This document shows positions 18,425 through 27,191 of a stretch of 64,000 bases of DNA, piece by piece. The notes below the pieces were generated by a model. It did no database searches. It saw only the letters and a program-made list of their open reading frames with translations, and was not told where the DNA came from. How positions within the stretch are numbered: position 1 is the first letter of the stretch; each line of letters opens with the position of its first letter. The translations under genes were made by a program, and so were the position numbers. This DNA comes from Pseudomonadota bacterium (GTDB lineage Bacteria > Pseudomonadota > Alphaproteobacteria > Rhizobiales > Xanthobacteraceae): contig JAEYAW010000030.1 of assembly GCA_023404675.1 (NCBI GenBank), forward strand, positions 1 to 64,000, in the 5' to 3' direction.

Positions 18425-19684
18425 TCAGTTTGCGGGCCCGGCGGAAACCAGCCGCTTGCTCAGGAAGGTGTCGATGGCCTTGGCAATCGACGCCGACGTC
18501 TTGGCCCGCCAGTCGTCGGACACCAGCCGGTTGAGATCCCCCTTGTTGGAGACATAGCCGAGTTCCACCAGCACGGACGGCACGTCGGGGGCCTTGAGGA
18601 CCCTGAAACCGGCCGACTTCAGGGGATTTTTGTGCAGACGGGCAACCCCCTTCATCTCGCTCATGACGAGATGGGCGAAGCGGTGGGAGAACGCCTTGGT
18701 CTCCCGCTGCGCGAGATCGATGAGAATGTCCGCGACCTCGGTCGGCTCCTCGGTGAGATTGACCCCGGCGATGGCGTCGGCCTTGTTCTCCGACTCGGCG
18801 AGCCGCTCGGCCTCCGCGTCAGAGGCCTTGTCGGACAGGGTGTAGATCGTGGCGCCCTGCGCATCCCCTTCCCCGCGCGGCAGCGCGTCGGCATGGATCG
18901 AGACGAACAGCGCGGCGTTGGCGTTCCGGGCGATCTGGACCCGGTCCCCGAGCGGGATGAAGGTGTCATCGGCCCGGGTCATCACCACCCGGAACTTGCC
19001 GAGTTTCTCCAGCCGCTCCCGCAGCGCCAGCGCGAAGTCCAGCACGATGGACTTTTCTGATTCTCCACTGGCGGCCTGGGTGCCGTTATCGATCCCGCCA
19101 TGGCCCGGATCGATGACCACGACAGGCCTGGCGTCATCGGCTCCCGGCGTAGCCTGGGCCTTCGCGGCATCGGCAGGCCCGGCCGGCGCCGGGGTATTCG
19201 CCGCCAGCGAGGCTGTGAAACTGGCGCGGTCCGTTGCGGCAAGTTCCAGCACAAGACGCGCCGGTTGCCCGCTGGCGGCATCCAGCACGAAAGCCTTGTC
19301 GATCCTGGCAGGGCCGGCAAGGTCGAAAACCATCCGCGATCCGCCCGGCATCACAAGGCCATAGCGGAAAGCCTTGACGAGCCCCTTGGCCTCCTTGGCC
19401 ACCCCTGACGGAAACTGGAAAGTCACCTGCGGGATATCGAGAACCACCCGATCGGGATTCGCGAGCGCAAAGGCCCTGACATCGATCCGGCGGTCGAGAT
19501 CCATCACGAATCGGGTGACCTTTCCGTCGCCCGCCAGACGCACGTCGCTCGCGACCGGAAATGCGGACACCGGCTCCGCCTGCGACGGGCGCAAGGTCTC
19601 GACCTGGGCAAGCGCCGCCGACGGCAGGCCCCATGCCAGGGTCACCATACTCAGCAAGAGTGCACGGTAATCGCGGTTGGCCAC
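18425..19684 (-). CDS. amiC: N-acetylmuramoyl-L-alanine amidase with AMIN domain (AmiC type)
   Basis: Periplasmic zinc amidase that removes stem peptides from glycan strands during cell separation. The 419-residue protein has a signal peptide (about 1-27, cleavage after ALA), an N-terminal AMIN domain (residues about 40-150; DVRLAGDGKVTRFVMDLD, FRYGLVMPGGSRMVFDL) and an Amidase_3 catalytic domain. Zinc and catalytic motifs are VVIDPGHGGIDNG, SGESEKSIVLDFAL, FVSIHADALP and the late LVELGYVSNKGD. The start codon is GTG at 19684 (reverse). PBP1A follows downstream on the same strand after about 180 bases. AmiC-type enzymes usually need an activator; the M23 peptidase at 9.3 kb is one possible partner, by inference only. 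Confidence 0.95.
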   Translation of the reverse strand: MANRDYRALLLSMVTLAWGLPSAALAQVETLRPSQAEPVSAFPVASDVRLAGDGKVTRFVMDLDRRIDVRAFALANPDRVVLDIPQVTFQFPSGVAKEAKGLVKAFRYGLVMPGGSRMVFDLAGPARIDKAFVLDAASGQPARLVLELAATDRASFTASLAANTPAPAGPADAAKAQATPGADDARPVVVIDPGHGGIDNGTQAASGESEKSIVLDFALALRERLEKLGKFRVVMTRADDTFIPLGDRVQIARNANAALFVSIHADALPRGEGDAQGATIYTLSDKASDAEAERLAESENKADAIAGVNLTEEPTEVADILIDLAQRETKAFSHRFAHLVMSEMKGVARLHKNPLKSAGFRVLKAPDVPSVLVELGYVSNKGDLNRLVSDDWRAKTSASIAKAIDTFLSKRLVSAGPAN

Positions 19685-20408
19685 AGGTTCCCTGCCTTTA
19701 CGATCCCTTACCGCAATAAGATTGCACGGTTAACCGCCCCCTAAGACCGCCCACCGATTTCACACTGATTGTTGCGGCTGAGTGACGTCCCTTGCCAGAG
19801 CGGGCCAATGCTCGTATGTAACAAGAGCAGACGGTGAAACCTCCGGTTGTGTCGCGCATTATCTTCGTGCGTCGCTCGCCCCATTCGCTGTGACCGAGGA
19901 CGGTATCAACCTCGCGCAACGGATGTTCTAATGACTGAATGTCGCCGTTCCCGTTTTCCGCACTCTGCCAGCGCGTTGCGCGGCGATCTTCATTGAGGGC
20001 GGCAGGTTACGGCACCCCGGTCCATTGGGCTGCGCACCAGGACGAATCCCCGGCTCGGGGATTCAAGCGGCATACCTGCTCGATCGGCCAGGCGCGGGCG
20101 TCCCCGCCCATCGCCGACGGGCAAACCCCGTAGATCCGTCAGCAACAGGAGCAGCGCCAGTGCTGCCCACCCTCTTTCGACGGGCCGACGCTTGATGCGC
20201 CAGACCAAACTGATCCTCTTCCCTTGCCGAGCTGCGGCCAGCCAGCGCGATGGCGCTGCGCGCCGCCCGGCGGACGGGAGACGGACAGGGCACCTCGGGT
20301 CGAGTTTTGGCCTTCCCCTTCCCCCCGAATCAGGTGGACCGTTGGTTCCGGCGGCCGCGCGCAGAATGCGGGCCGCCCCAGCCGACCGTCGCCGCCATGA
20401 GTTCCACC
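19685..20408. other. Long intergenic region and RNase E leader
   Basis: About 720 bases lie between the divergent amidase and RNase E genes. A perfect hairpin is at 20044..20064 (GAATCCCCG, loop GCT, CGGGGATTC). GC-rich imperfect stems occur around 20085..20120 and 20235..20275. No convincing ORF is present; in-frame reading upstream of the RNase E start is low complexity. RNase E mRNAs in enterobacteria use a long structured leader for autoregulation; a similar role here is inference. The start of the amidase promoter lies at the left end. Confidence 0.5.
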
Positions 20409-23400
20409 ATGCCGAACAAAATGCTGATCGACGCCACGCATCCCGAGGAGACCCGGGTTGTCGTGGTTCGCGGAAACCGCGTCGAGGAGTTTGATTTCGA
20501 GTCCGCCCAGCGCAAGCAGCTTCGCGGCAATATCTACCTCGCCAAGGTCACCCGCGTCGAACCTTCGCTGCAGGCCGCCTTCATCGAATACGGCGGCAAC
20601 CGCCACGGCTTTCTCGCTTTCAGCGAAATCCACCCGGACTACTACCAGATCCCCGTCGCCGACCGTCAGGCTCTGATCGAGGCCGAAGAACAGGCCCATC
20701 GCGAGGCCGAGGAAGAAGCCGAACACAAGGATCGCCGCCGCCGGTCGCGGCATCGCTCGTCGCGCCGCCGCGGTCATGGCGAGCGCGTGCGCAGCGAGAT
20801 CGTTGGCGAGGCTGCCGATACCGAAACCCTCGCAGCCGAAACCACGCCGTCGGACACGGCGGATACAGGCGACGCCGCCCTGATCGCGGCGCCCGCGACG
20901 CAGGAGCAGCCGGAAGCCGCTCCCGGTCATGAGACGCCGCCTGTCCTGCTGGACACGCCCGCGGAGCCCGCCGGCAGCGCGCCTCCGACCGAGGTGAGCC
21001 CTATCGAAAGCGCAACGCCAGTGGACGCGGATGCGCCGGACGCCGTCGCAGCCGCTCCCGTCGTCGAGGCTGAAGCCGCGATTGTCGCGGCCGAGCCGGC
21101 GGAGTCTGAAGCCTCCGTTGCAACGTCTGAAGCCCGGGCGACGGAAGTCGGGTCAGAGCCGGAAGCGGCGATCGAAACCCGCGATCATGTCGCGCACGAC
21201 GATCACGCGTCCAGCGACGAAATCGAACACGACGAGCACGGCGACGAAGCTCATCCGGATGACGCACATGCGGACGAGGTTCATGCCGACGAAGACGATG
21301 ACGACGCCGAGGACGATGAGGACGAGGACGACGCCGAGGAGCAGGTCGAACTGGTCGGCGGCGACGACATCATGGAGGAGGTGCCGGAGCGCGCCTACCG
21401 TCCGCGCAAGCAGTACAAGATCCAGGAAGTCATCAAGCGCCGGCAGGTGATGCTGGTGCAGGTCGTGAAGGAAGAGCGCGGCAACAAGGGCGCGGCACTG
21501 ACGACCTACCTGTCGCTGGCCGGACGCTATGCCGTGCTGATGCCGAACACGGCGCGCGGCGGCGGCATCAGCCGCAAGATCACTTCCTCGCAGGACCGCT
21601 CGCGCCTCAAGGAAGTCGTGCAGGATCTCGACGTGCCGGAGGGCATGGGCGTCATCCTGCGCACGGCCGGCGCCTCGCGCACCAAGCCGGAGATCAAGCG
21701 CGACTTCGAATATCTGCTGCGCCTTTGGGAAACCGTGCGTGACACCACGCTGAAGTCGCAGGCCCCCACCCTCGTCTACGAGGAAGGCTCGCTCATCAAG
21801 CGCTCGCTTCGCGACCTCTACAACAAGGAGATCGACGACATCATGGTGGCCGGAGACGCCGGCTACCATGAGGCCCGCGACTTCATGAAGATGCTGATGC
21901 CGTCCAACGTGAAGGCGGTGAAATCCTATCACGACGCCCAGCCGCTGTTCTCGAAGATGGGCGTCGAAAGCCAGCTCGACGCGATGTTCTCGCCGACCGT
22001 GCAGCTCAGGTCCGGCGGCTACATCGTCATCAACCAGACCGAGGCGCTGGTCTCCATCGATGTCAATTCCGGCCGCTCGACGCGCGAGCATCACATCGAG
22101 GACACCGCGCTCAAAACCAATCTCGAAGCGGCCGAGGAAGTCGCGCGCCAGTTGCGCCTGCGCGATCTTGCAGGGCTGATCGTCATCGATTTCATCGACA
22201 TGGACGAGAAGCGCAACAACCGCGCGGTGGAGCGCAAGCTGTCCGACTGCCTGCGGCAGGATCGGGCCCGCATCCAGGTCGGGCGCATCTCGCATTTCGG
22301 CCTGCTGGAGATGTCGCGCCAGCGTATCCGCGCCAGCGTGCTCGAAAGCTCCACCGAGATCTGCCCGCATTGCGGCGGCACCGGCCATGTCCGCTCGGTC
22401 GCCTCCGTGGCGCTGCAACTGCTGCGCAGCCTCGAAGAGGTGCTGATGAAAGGCGCGACCCACAATCTGGTCGTGCGTACCCGCACCGATGTCGCGCTCT
22501 ATGTGCTCAATCACAAGCGCGCGCATCTGCGCAATCTTGAAGACAGCTTCGAGGTCACGCTGTCCATCATCGCCGACGCTACGGCCAACGGACACCACCC
22601 CTACACCATCGACCGTGGCGAGCAGGTGCATACGCTCGAAGCCGCGAAGGCCCTGCTCACCAAACAATCGGCTGCCGCTGCTGCCTTCAGCGCCGAGGAA
22701 GCCGAGGACGAAGATTTCGAGGCCGAGGCGGAGATCGAGACCGACGAGACCGAAGGCCTCGTGGAGGACGCATCGGGCGAAACCGATGCGGACAGCGATG
22801 GTGAAGGCCGTCGCCGCCGTCGCCGCCGCCGCCGCCGTGGCGGACGCGATCGGACCGAAGGCCGCGACGATTCCGTGCTGATCCCGGAGGCACAGGCCGC
22901 CGGCGATGAGCCGACGCAGATTTCGGACGATGATGACGCCGGCGAGGACTCCGACACGGAGACCGAAGGCGATGCCGTCACCGCCGAGACAAGCGGAAGC
23001 GGCGCGCCGGACGACGGCGATCGTCCGCGCCGGCGGCGCGGACGGCGCGGCGGACGTCGCCGGCGCAACGGCCAGGATCCCTCCTTCGAGGACGCGTCGG
23101 ACGAAGGCATGGTCGGATCGATCGTCGACGATCTCGAAGCTCCGGCCGCAGCCTCCGAGGCGATGGACGCGGTCGCGGATCTCGAAACGTCTGCGACGGA
23201 TGAGACGCCGCCCGCCGACACGGCGGAAGCGGTCGCAGCGCCGCAGCCCGAGCCGACGCCTTTCGCCAGCGAGCCCCTCCCTGCCCCCGCCCCGGTCGAA
23301 GACAGGCCGGCGCGCCGCGGATCGACGGTGCGTGAAAAGGTGAGCTTCAGCGCGTTCCTGTCGCCGTCCGAGTCGGTTTCCGCTCCGTCGCCGGCCGATG

Positions 23401-23564
23401 AGATGCCTGCTTCCACCGCGCCTTCGGTTGAAAGCGGCCCCGCGCCAGAGACCACCACGTCGGCTGAAACGTCCGTCCGCGACGCGGTCGAAGAAGCGAC
23501 GCCGGGTGCCGAGGCTGCGCCGCGCCGCGTCGGCTGGTGGGCCAAGCGGTTCGGCGGCGGTTAG
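20409..23564 (+). CDS. rne: Ribonuclease E/G family, RNase E
   Basis: Central endonuclease of mRNA decay and rRNA/tRNA processing. It starts MPNKMLIDATHPEETRVVVV and has an S1 RNA-binding domain split by a roughly 270-residue acidic insertion (Asp/Glu/His-rich, about residues 95-365). The RNase catalytic core follows, with GGYIVINQTEALVSIDVNSG and LIVIDFIDMDEKRNNR supplying the Mg-binding Asp residues and ICPHCGGTGHVRS the zinc link. The tail after about residue 810 is low complexity, alternating acidic stretches with Arg-rich patches (RRRRRRRRGGRDR, RPRRRRGRRGGRRRR), typical of degradosome and RNA-binding scaffolds. The protein is 1051 residues. The ATG at 20397 is an alternative start. Confidence 0.94.
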   Translation: MPNKMLIDATHPEETRVVVVRGNRVEEFDFESAQRKQLRGNIYLAKVTRVEPSLQAAFIEYGGNRHGFLAFSEIHPDYYQIPVADRQALIEAEEQAHREAEEEAEHKDRRRRSRHRSSRRRGHGERVRSEIVGEAADTETLAAETTPSDTADTGDAALIAAPATQEQPEAAPGHETPPVLLDTPAEPAGSAPPTEVSPIESATPVDADAPDAVAAAPVVEAEAAIVAAEPAESEASVATSEARATEVGSEPEAAIETRDHVAHDDHASSDEIEHDEHGDEAHPDDAHADEVHADEDDDDAEDDEDEDDAEEQVELVGGDDIMEEVPERAYRPRKQYKIQEVIKRRQVMLVQVVKEERGNKGAALTTYLSLAGRYAVLMPNTARGGGISRKITSSQDRSRLKEVVQDLDVPEGMGVILRTAGASRTKPEIKRDFEYLLRLWETVRDTTLKSQAPTLVYEEGSLIKRSLRDLYNKEIDDIMVAGDAGYHEARDFMKMLMPSNVKAVKSYHDAQPLFSKMGVESQLDAMFSPTVQLRSGGYIVINQTEALVSIDVNSGRSTREHHIEDTALKTNLEAAEEVARQLRLRDLAGLIVIDFIDMDEKRNNRAVERKLSDCLRQDRARIQVGRISHFGLLEMSRQRIRASVLESSTEICPHCGGTGHVRSVASVALQLLRSLEEVLMKGATHNLVVRTRTDVALYVLNHKRAHLRNLEDSFEVTLSIIADATANGHHPYTIDRGEQVHTLEAAKALLTKQSAAAAAFSAEEAEDEDFEAEAEIETDETEGLVEDASGETDADSDGEGRRRRRRRRRRGGRDRTEGRDDSVLIPEAQAAGDEPTQISDDDDAGEDSDTETEGDAVTAETSGSGAPDDGDRPRRRRGRRGGRRRRNGQDPSFEDASDEGMVGSIVDDLEAPAAASEAMDAVADLETSATDETPPADTAEAVAAPQPEPTPFASEPLPAPAPVEDRPARRGSTVREKVSFSAFLSPSESVSAPSPADEMPASTAPSVESGPAPETTTSAETSVRDAVEEATPGAEAAPRRVGWWAKRFGGG

Positions 23565-23591
23565 CCGCTTCGCCCGACAGGCTGGATACGA

Positions 23592-23618
23592 GAAAGGCCG
23601 CCCTCAGGGCGGCCTTTC
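23592..23618. terminator. Bidirectional rho-independent terminator (rne / dctA)
   Basis: GAAAGGCCGCCC and GGGCGGCCTTTC form a perfect 12-bp stem with a TCA loop. A short T-run follows on each strand. It lies between convergent rne and dctA. Confidence 0.85.
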
Positions 23619-23648
23619 CTTATGGGCATGGATATGGAAGCGACAGGC

Positions 23649-24977
23649 TCAACCCGTCGTCACCGCAGTCTCCACATCGGACGGATCGACCTTGCGGCTG
23701 AGCGCCGCGTCGAGTTTCTCGCGGTCCAACTCGCCTTCCCACCATGAGACAAAGATCGTCGCGATGCCGTTGCCGGTGATGTTGGTGAGCGCCCGCACCT
23801 CGCTCATGAACTTGTCGATCGAGAACACGATCGCCATGCCCGGCACGAGGATCGGATTGACGACGGCGAGCGTCGCCGCAAGGGTGATAAAGCCCGCGCC
23901 GGTCACGCCGCTCGCCCCCTTGGAGGTCAGCATGGCCACCACAAGGATCGTCACCTGCTGGCTGAACGACAGATCGACCCCGAGCGCCTGCGCGATGAAC
24001 AGCGTCGCCAGCGTCATGTAGATGTTCGTGCCATCGAGGTTGAACGAATAGCCGGTCGGCACCACCAGCCCCACGACGGACTTCGAACAGCCGAGCCGCT
24101 CAAGTTTTTCCATCAACTGCGGCAGCGCGCTTTCCGACGACGACGTGCCGAGCACAATCAGAAGCTCGTCGCGGATGTAGCCGAGATAGCGGAAGATGTT
24201 GAAACCGACGACCCGGGCGATCAGCCCCAGCACCACAAACACGAACAGCGCGGCCGTCGCGTAGAAAAGCACGATCAGTCCGGCGAGATTGCCAAGCGCA
24301 GCCGGTCCGAACTTGCCGACGGTGTAGGCCATCGCGCCGAAGGCGCCAACGGGAGCGGCCTTCATCACGATGGCGATGACGCCGAAGATCCCGTGTGCCA
24401 CATCGTCGATCAGATTCCGGACGGTGTGCCCGCGCTCGCCCAGCGCCATCAGCGAGAACCCGAACAGGATCGCAAACAGCAGGACCTGAAGGATGTCCCC
24501 TTTGGCGAACGCTCCGACCACGCTGTCGGGAATGATGTTGAGCACGAACTCGACGGTGGTGTGCTCCTGCGCCTGCTTGACGTATTTCGCCACCGCCGCA
24601 GCGTCCGGATGCGCGGCCAGTCCGTGTCCGACCGGAAAGAGATTGCCGACGACGAGGCCGATCACCAGCGCGAAGGTCGAGACGATCTCGAAATAGACCA
24701 GCGCCTTGATGCCGACGCGGCCGACCTTCTTGGCGTCCTGGATATGGGCGATGCCGGACACCACCGTGCAGAAGATGATCGGCGCGATCACCATCTTGAT
24801 CAGCTTGATGAAGCCGTCGCCGAGCGCCTTCACCCATTCGTTGGTCGCAATGCCCGGCGCGAGCCACCCGACGAGGATGCCGAGGCCGATCGCGATCAGT
24901 ACCTGCACGTAGAGAATTTGATACCAGCGCTTGCCGGCGGACGGCGCGGCCACATGGCCGATGGTGGTGGTTGTCAT
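23649..24977 (-). CDS. dctA: C4-dicarboxylate transporter, DctA type
   Basis: The 442-residue protein is a sodium- or proton-coupled dicarboxylate symporter of the DAACS family. It has the N-terminal segment WYQILYVQVLIAIGLGILVGWLAP, then several hydrophobic helices. The conserved serine-rich hairpin is LIVLGTSSSESALPQLMEKLERLG, and the substrate-binding helix is VVGLVVPTGYSFNLDGTNIYMTLATLFIAQA with the NLDGT motif. These match DctA closely. The role is uptake of succinate, fumarate and malate, the preferred carbon in rhizobia and relatives. No dctBD two-component genes are adjacent, so its regulation is not visible here. Confidence 0.93.
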   Translation of the reverse strand: MTTTTIGHVAAPSAGKRWYQILYVQVLIAIGLGILVGWLAPGIATNEWVKALGDGFIKLIKMVIAPIIFCTVVSGIAHIQDAKKVGRVGIKALVYFEIVSTFALVIGLVVGNLFPVGHGLAAHPDAAAVAKYVKQAQEHTTVEFVLNIIPDSVVGAFAKGDILQVLLFAILFGFSLMALGERGHTVRNLIDDVAHGIFGVIAIVMKAAPVGAFGAMAYTVGKFGPAALGNLAGLIVLFYATAALFVFVVLGLIARVVGFNIFRYLGYIRDELLIVLGTSSSESALPQLMEKLERLGCSKSVVGLVVPTGYSFNLDGTNIYMTLATLFIAQALGVDLSFSQQVTILVVAMLTSKGASGVTGAGFITLAATLAVVNPILVPGMAIVFSIDKFMSEVRALTNITGNGIATIFVSWWEGELDREKLDAALSRKVDPSDVETAVTTG

Positions 24978-25019
24978 GGTGCGTTTCCGGGATGGAAGAA
25001 TTTGTCCCGGTCAATAGCA

Positions 25020-25047
25020 CAAAACGCCGCGTCCGAGGCGCGGCGTT
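25020..25047 (-). terminator. Rho-independent terminator after bioY
   Basis: AACGCCGCG (25023..25031) pairs with CGCGGCGTT (25039..25047), a 9-bp stem with a 7-base loop. On the minus strand the stem ends in TTTTG. It separates bioY from dctA. Confidence 0.75.
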
Positions 25048-25107
25048 GCTATCCTTTAGTCTAGGGACGGGTCCCTGAACGGTATTTTAATGCCTCATTG
25101 CGTGAGG

Positions 25108-25719
25108 TCAGCGCATCCCGCGCCGCAGCATGGGCATCATCAGCGAACCCAGTGCATTCTTCACCAGCGAGCCCGCAATGAACGGCACGACGCCGATCAG
25201 CCACGCCTTCTCCGCACCGAGGTTGAGACCGAACGCCAGCCACACAAAGCCCATTCCGAGGATGATGGCGTGCCCGAGCGCCATCGCAGCGAACAAGCGC
25301 ACGACGGAGCGGTCGAAGCCGCGCTCGGCCAGCCAGCCGACAGCGCCGGCCGCCACGACGAAGCCGAACAGATAGCCGGCGGTCGGACCGACCAGCGGCG
25401 CGAGGCCGCCTACGGGACCGGCAAACACCGGCAATCCGAGCGCACCTTCGGCCAGATAAGCGACAATCGTCGCGACGCCGAGCCGCGTACCATAGGCCGC
25501 GCCGATCATCAGCACCACGAGGGTCTGCATCGTCATCGGCACGTAGGGCAGCGGAATGTTGATCTTCGCCGACAGGGTCAGCAGCGCCGTGCCGGCGACC
25601 ACCAGAATGGCATTGCGCAAGAAAGCGGCTGAGGTTGAGGATGACGACCCGACGGGCCAGAACAGGCTCGCGAGGAGCGTGTGGGATGCGGAGTTGCTCT
25701 GCGGACTGACTGACGACAC
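25108..25719 (-). CDS. bioY: Biotin transporter substrate-binding subunit BioY
   Basis: BioY is the S component of an ECF-type biotin transporter and can work alone. The 203-residue product has six hydrophobic helices and the BioY signature region NIPLPYVPMTMQTLVVLMIGA followed by GPTAGYLFGFVVAA. I start at GTG 25719 rather than an upstream ATG at 25836, because a strong AGGAGG lies eight bases before the GTG on the minus strand and a BioR-like operator is just upstream. No bioM or bioN partner is in the window. It follows the aminotransferase gene on the same strand with a 98-base gap. Confidence 0.92.
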   Translation of the reverse strand: MSSVSPQSNSASHTLLASLFWPVGSSSSTSAAFLRNAILVVAGTALLTLSAKINIPLPYVPMTMQTLVVLMIGAAYGTRLGVATIVAYLAEGALGLPVFAGPVGGLAPLVGPTAGYLFGFVVAAGAVGWLAERGFDRSVVRLFAAMALGHAIILGMGFVWLAFGLNLGAEKAWLIGVVPFIAGSLVKNALGSLMMPMLRRGMR

Positions 25720-25744
25720 GGGAATAGCCTCCTGCCCTGTTTGT

Positions 25745-25754
25745 TTATCGATAG
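25745..25754 (-). promoter_or_regulatory. BioR-like operator upstream of bioY
   Basis: The plus strand reads TTATCGATAG. This matches the alphaproteobacterial BioR palindrome TTATMKATAA at nine of ten positions. It lies 25 bases upstream of the bioY GTG start and before its Shine-Dalgarno sequence, where a repressor would block transcription. BioR is a GntR-family biotin regulator; its gene is not in this window. Confidence 0.65.
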
Positions 25755-25817
25755 CCTTTAGCCCATAACGGCCGGCCCGCCGCTCCGCAACATGCTTTCT
25801 TCGCACACGCCGCAGAC

Positions 25818-27014
25818 TCAGCCCCGTTGCAGCCACCGCGCGATCCGCTGGACGGCCTCGCGCATGTCGGCGGCCGAGCGCGCGTAGGAAAAGCGGACGA
25901 AGCTGCGACCGTGGATCGGATCGAAATCGACGCCGGGCGTTGCCGCCACATGGGCCTCGGCCAGCATACGCTTGGCAAAATCGTAGCTGTCATCGGTGAA
26001 GGCCGACACGTCGGCGTAGAGATAGAATGCGCCGTCGGCGGGCAGGAAGCGGTCGATGCCGGCCGCCGGAAATCCCTCGATCAGGATCGTGCGGTTCTCG
26101 GCGTAGCCGCGCTTGACGGCCTCCATCTCGGCGTAGCCGTCGAAGGCGGCCTCGGCCGCCACCTGCGACAGCGTCGGCACCGAGATCGCGAAGTTCTGCT
26201 GCAGGCGCTCGATGGGACGCACCAGAGACTCGGGCGCGACAATCCAGCCGATACGCCAGCCGGTCATGCAGAAATACTTCGAGAACGAATTGATGATCAG
26301 CGCATCGGCAGAGAGCGAAGCCGCCGTCACGGAAGGAAACGCATAATCCAGCCCGTGATAGATCTCGTCGGAGATGAACGCGATGCCCGCATCGTGCGCG
26401 GCGGCGATGAGATCGGCCAGCGCCTCGCGTCCCATCATCGTCCCGGTGGGATTGGCGGGGCTCGCGACCAGCACACCCTTCAGCGGGGCCTTGCGATGAG
26501 CGGCCAGCAGCGCATCGGCCGTGATGGCGTGGCGCGTCTCCGCCCGCGTTTCGATCAGCACCGGCTCGCAGCCCAGCGCCGTCAGAATATGCCGGTACGG
26601 CGGATAGCCCGGCACCGCCACCGCGACCCGGTCGCCTGGCTCGAACATCGACAGGAAGGCAAGCTGGAATGCGCCCGACGAGCCGGTGGTGACGACGATC
26701 CGCGCCGGATCGACCTGGCAGCCGTAGACCTCCGCGTAGTGGCGGGAAATCCGGGCCCGCAGCGAAGGCAGCCCCAGCGCGGAGGTGTAGTCGATGCGGC
26801 CGCTGCGCAGACAGGCTTCGGCGGCCGCGATCGCGCTGCGTGGCGGCGGCGCCTCGGGCTGACCAACTTCCATGTGGATGACGTGACCGCCCGCCGCCTC
26901 GATACGTTCGGCGGCGGCCATCACATCCATGACGATAAAAGGCGGCACCTCGCTGCGCCCCGACGGAACCAGAAGGCGGCCTGTGCGATCGATCAGGGTC
27001 GGAGCAGCTGTCAT
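25818..27014 (-). CDS. PLP-dependent aminotransferase, class I/II
   Basis: The 398-residue fold-type I aminotransferase starts MTAAPTLIDRTGRLL. The PLP lysine is K246 in INSFSKYFCMTGWRIGW. Other family features are HMEVGQPEAPPP, YTSALGLPSLRARIS, ASPANPTGTMM and SDEIYHGLDY. Substrate specificity cannot be read from sequence; relatives act on aspartate, alanine or aromatic amino acids. The start at 27014 is chosen because the open frame continues upstream without a family-like sequence. The M48 protease gene is divergent, starting about 180 bases away. bioY follows downstream. Confidence 0.92.
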   Translation of the reverse strand: MTAAPTLIDRTGRLLVPSGRSEVPPFIVMDVMAAAERIEAAGGHVIHMEVGQPEAPPPRSAIAAAEACLRSGRIDYTSALGLPSLRARISRHYAEVYGCQVDPARIVVTTGSSGAFQLAFLSMFEPGDRVAVAVPGYPPYRHILTALGCEPVLIETRAETRHAITADALLAAHRKAPLKGVLVASPANPTGTMMGREALADLIAAAHDAGIAFISDEIYHGLDYAFPSVTAASLSADALIINSFSKYFCMTGWRIGWIVAPESLVRPIERLQQNFAISVPTLSQVAAEAAFDGYAEMEAVKRGYAENRTILIEGFPAAGIDRFLPADGAFYLYADVSAFTDDSYDFAKRMLAEAHVAATPGVDFDPIHGRSFVRFSYARSAADMREAVQRIARWLQRG

Positions 27015-27191
27015 CGTGTCCCACTGGCGACAGAAACAAGGAATGACCGTACGCCGCGCTGTCGCCGCATTCGCCGGTTTGGTATGGGCATATCGCCTCG
27101 CGTCCCGAACGTCACGGATTGATTGACCGCACGACGACATCGTGGCTCCGATGCCGGACCTCTTGCAGCAGACTGGCTGATTGCGATCCTG

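Noticed and set aside
16360..18534. Long plus-strand open frame opposite PBP1A
   Set aside because: Antisense shadow of a gene with complete GT51 and transpeptidase motifs.
19725..19740. CtrA-like TTAACC half-site near the amidase promoter
   Set aside because: Single half-site only (GGTTAACCG palindrome), no TTAA-N7-TTAA pair.
19698..19919. 73-residue minus-strand ORF upstream of the amidase
   Set aside because: Lies in the promoter region, has no family match and mixed composition.
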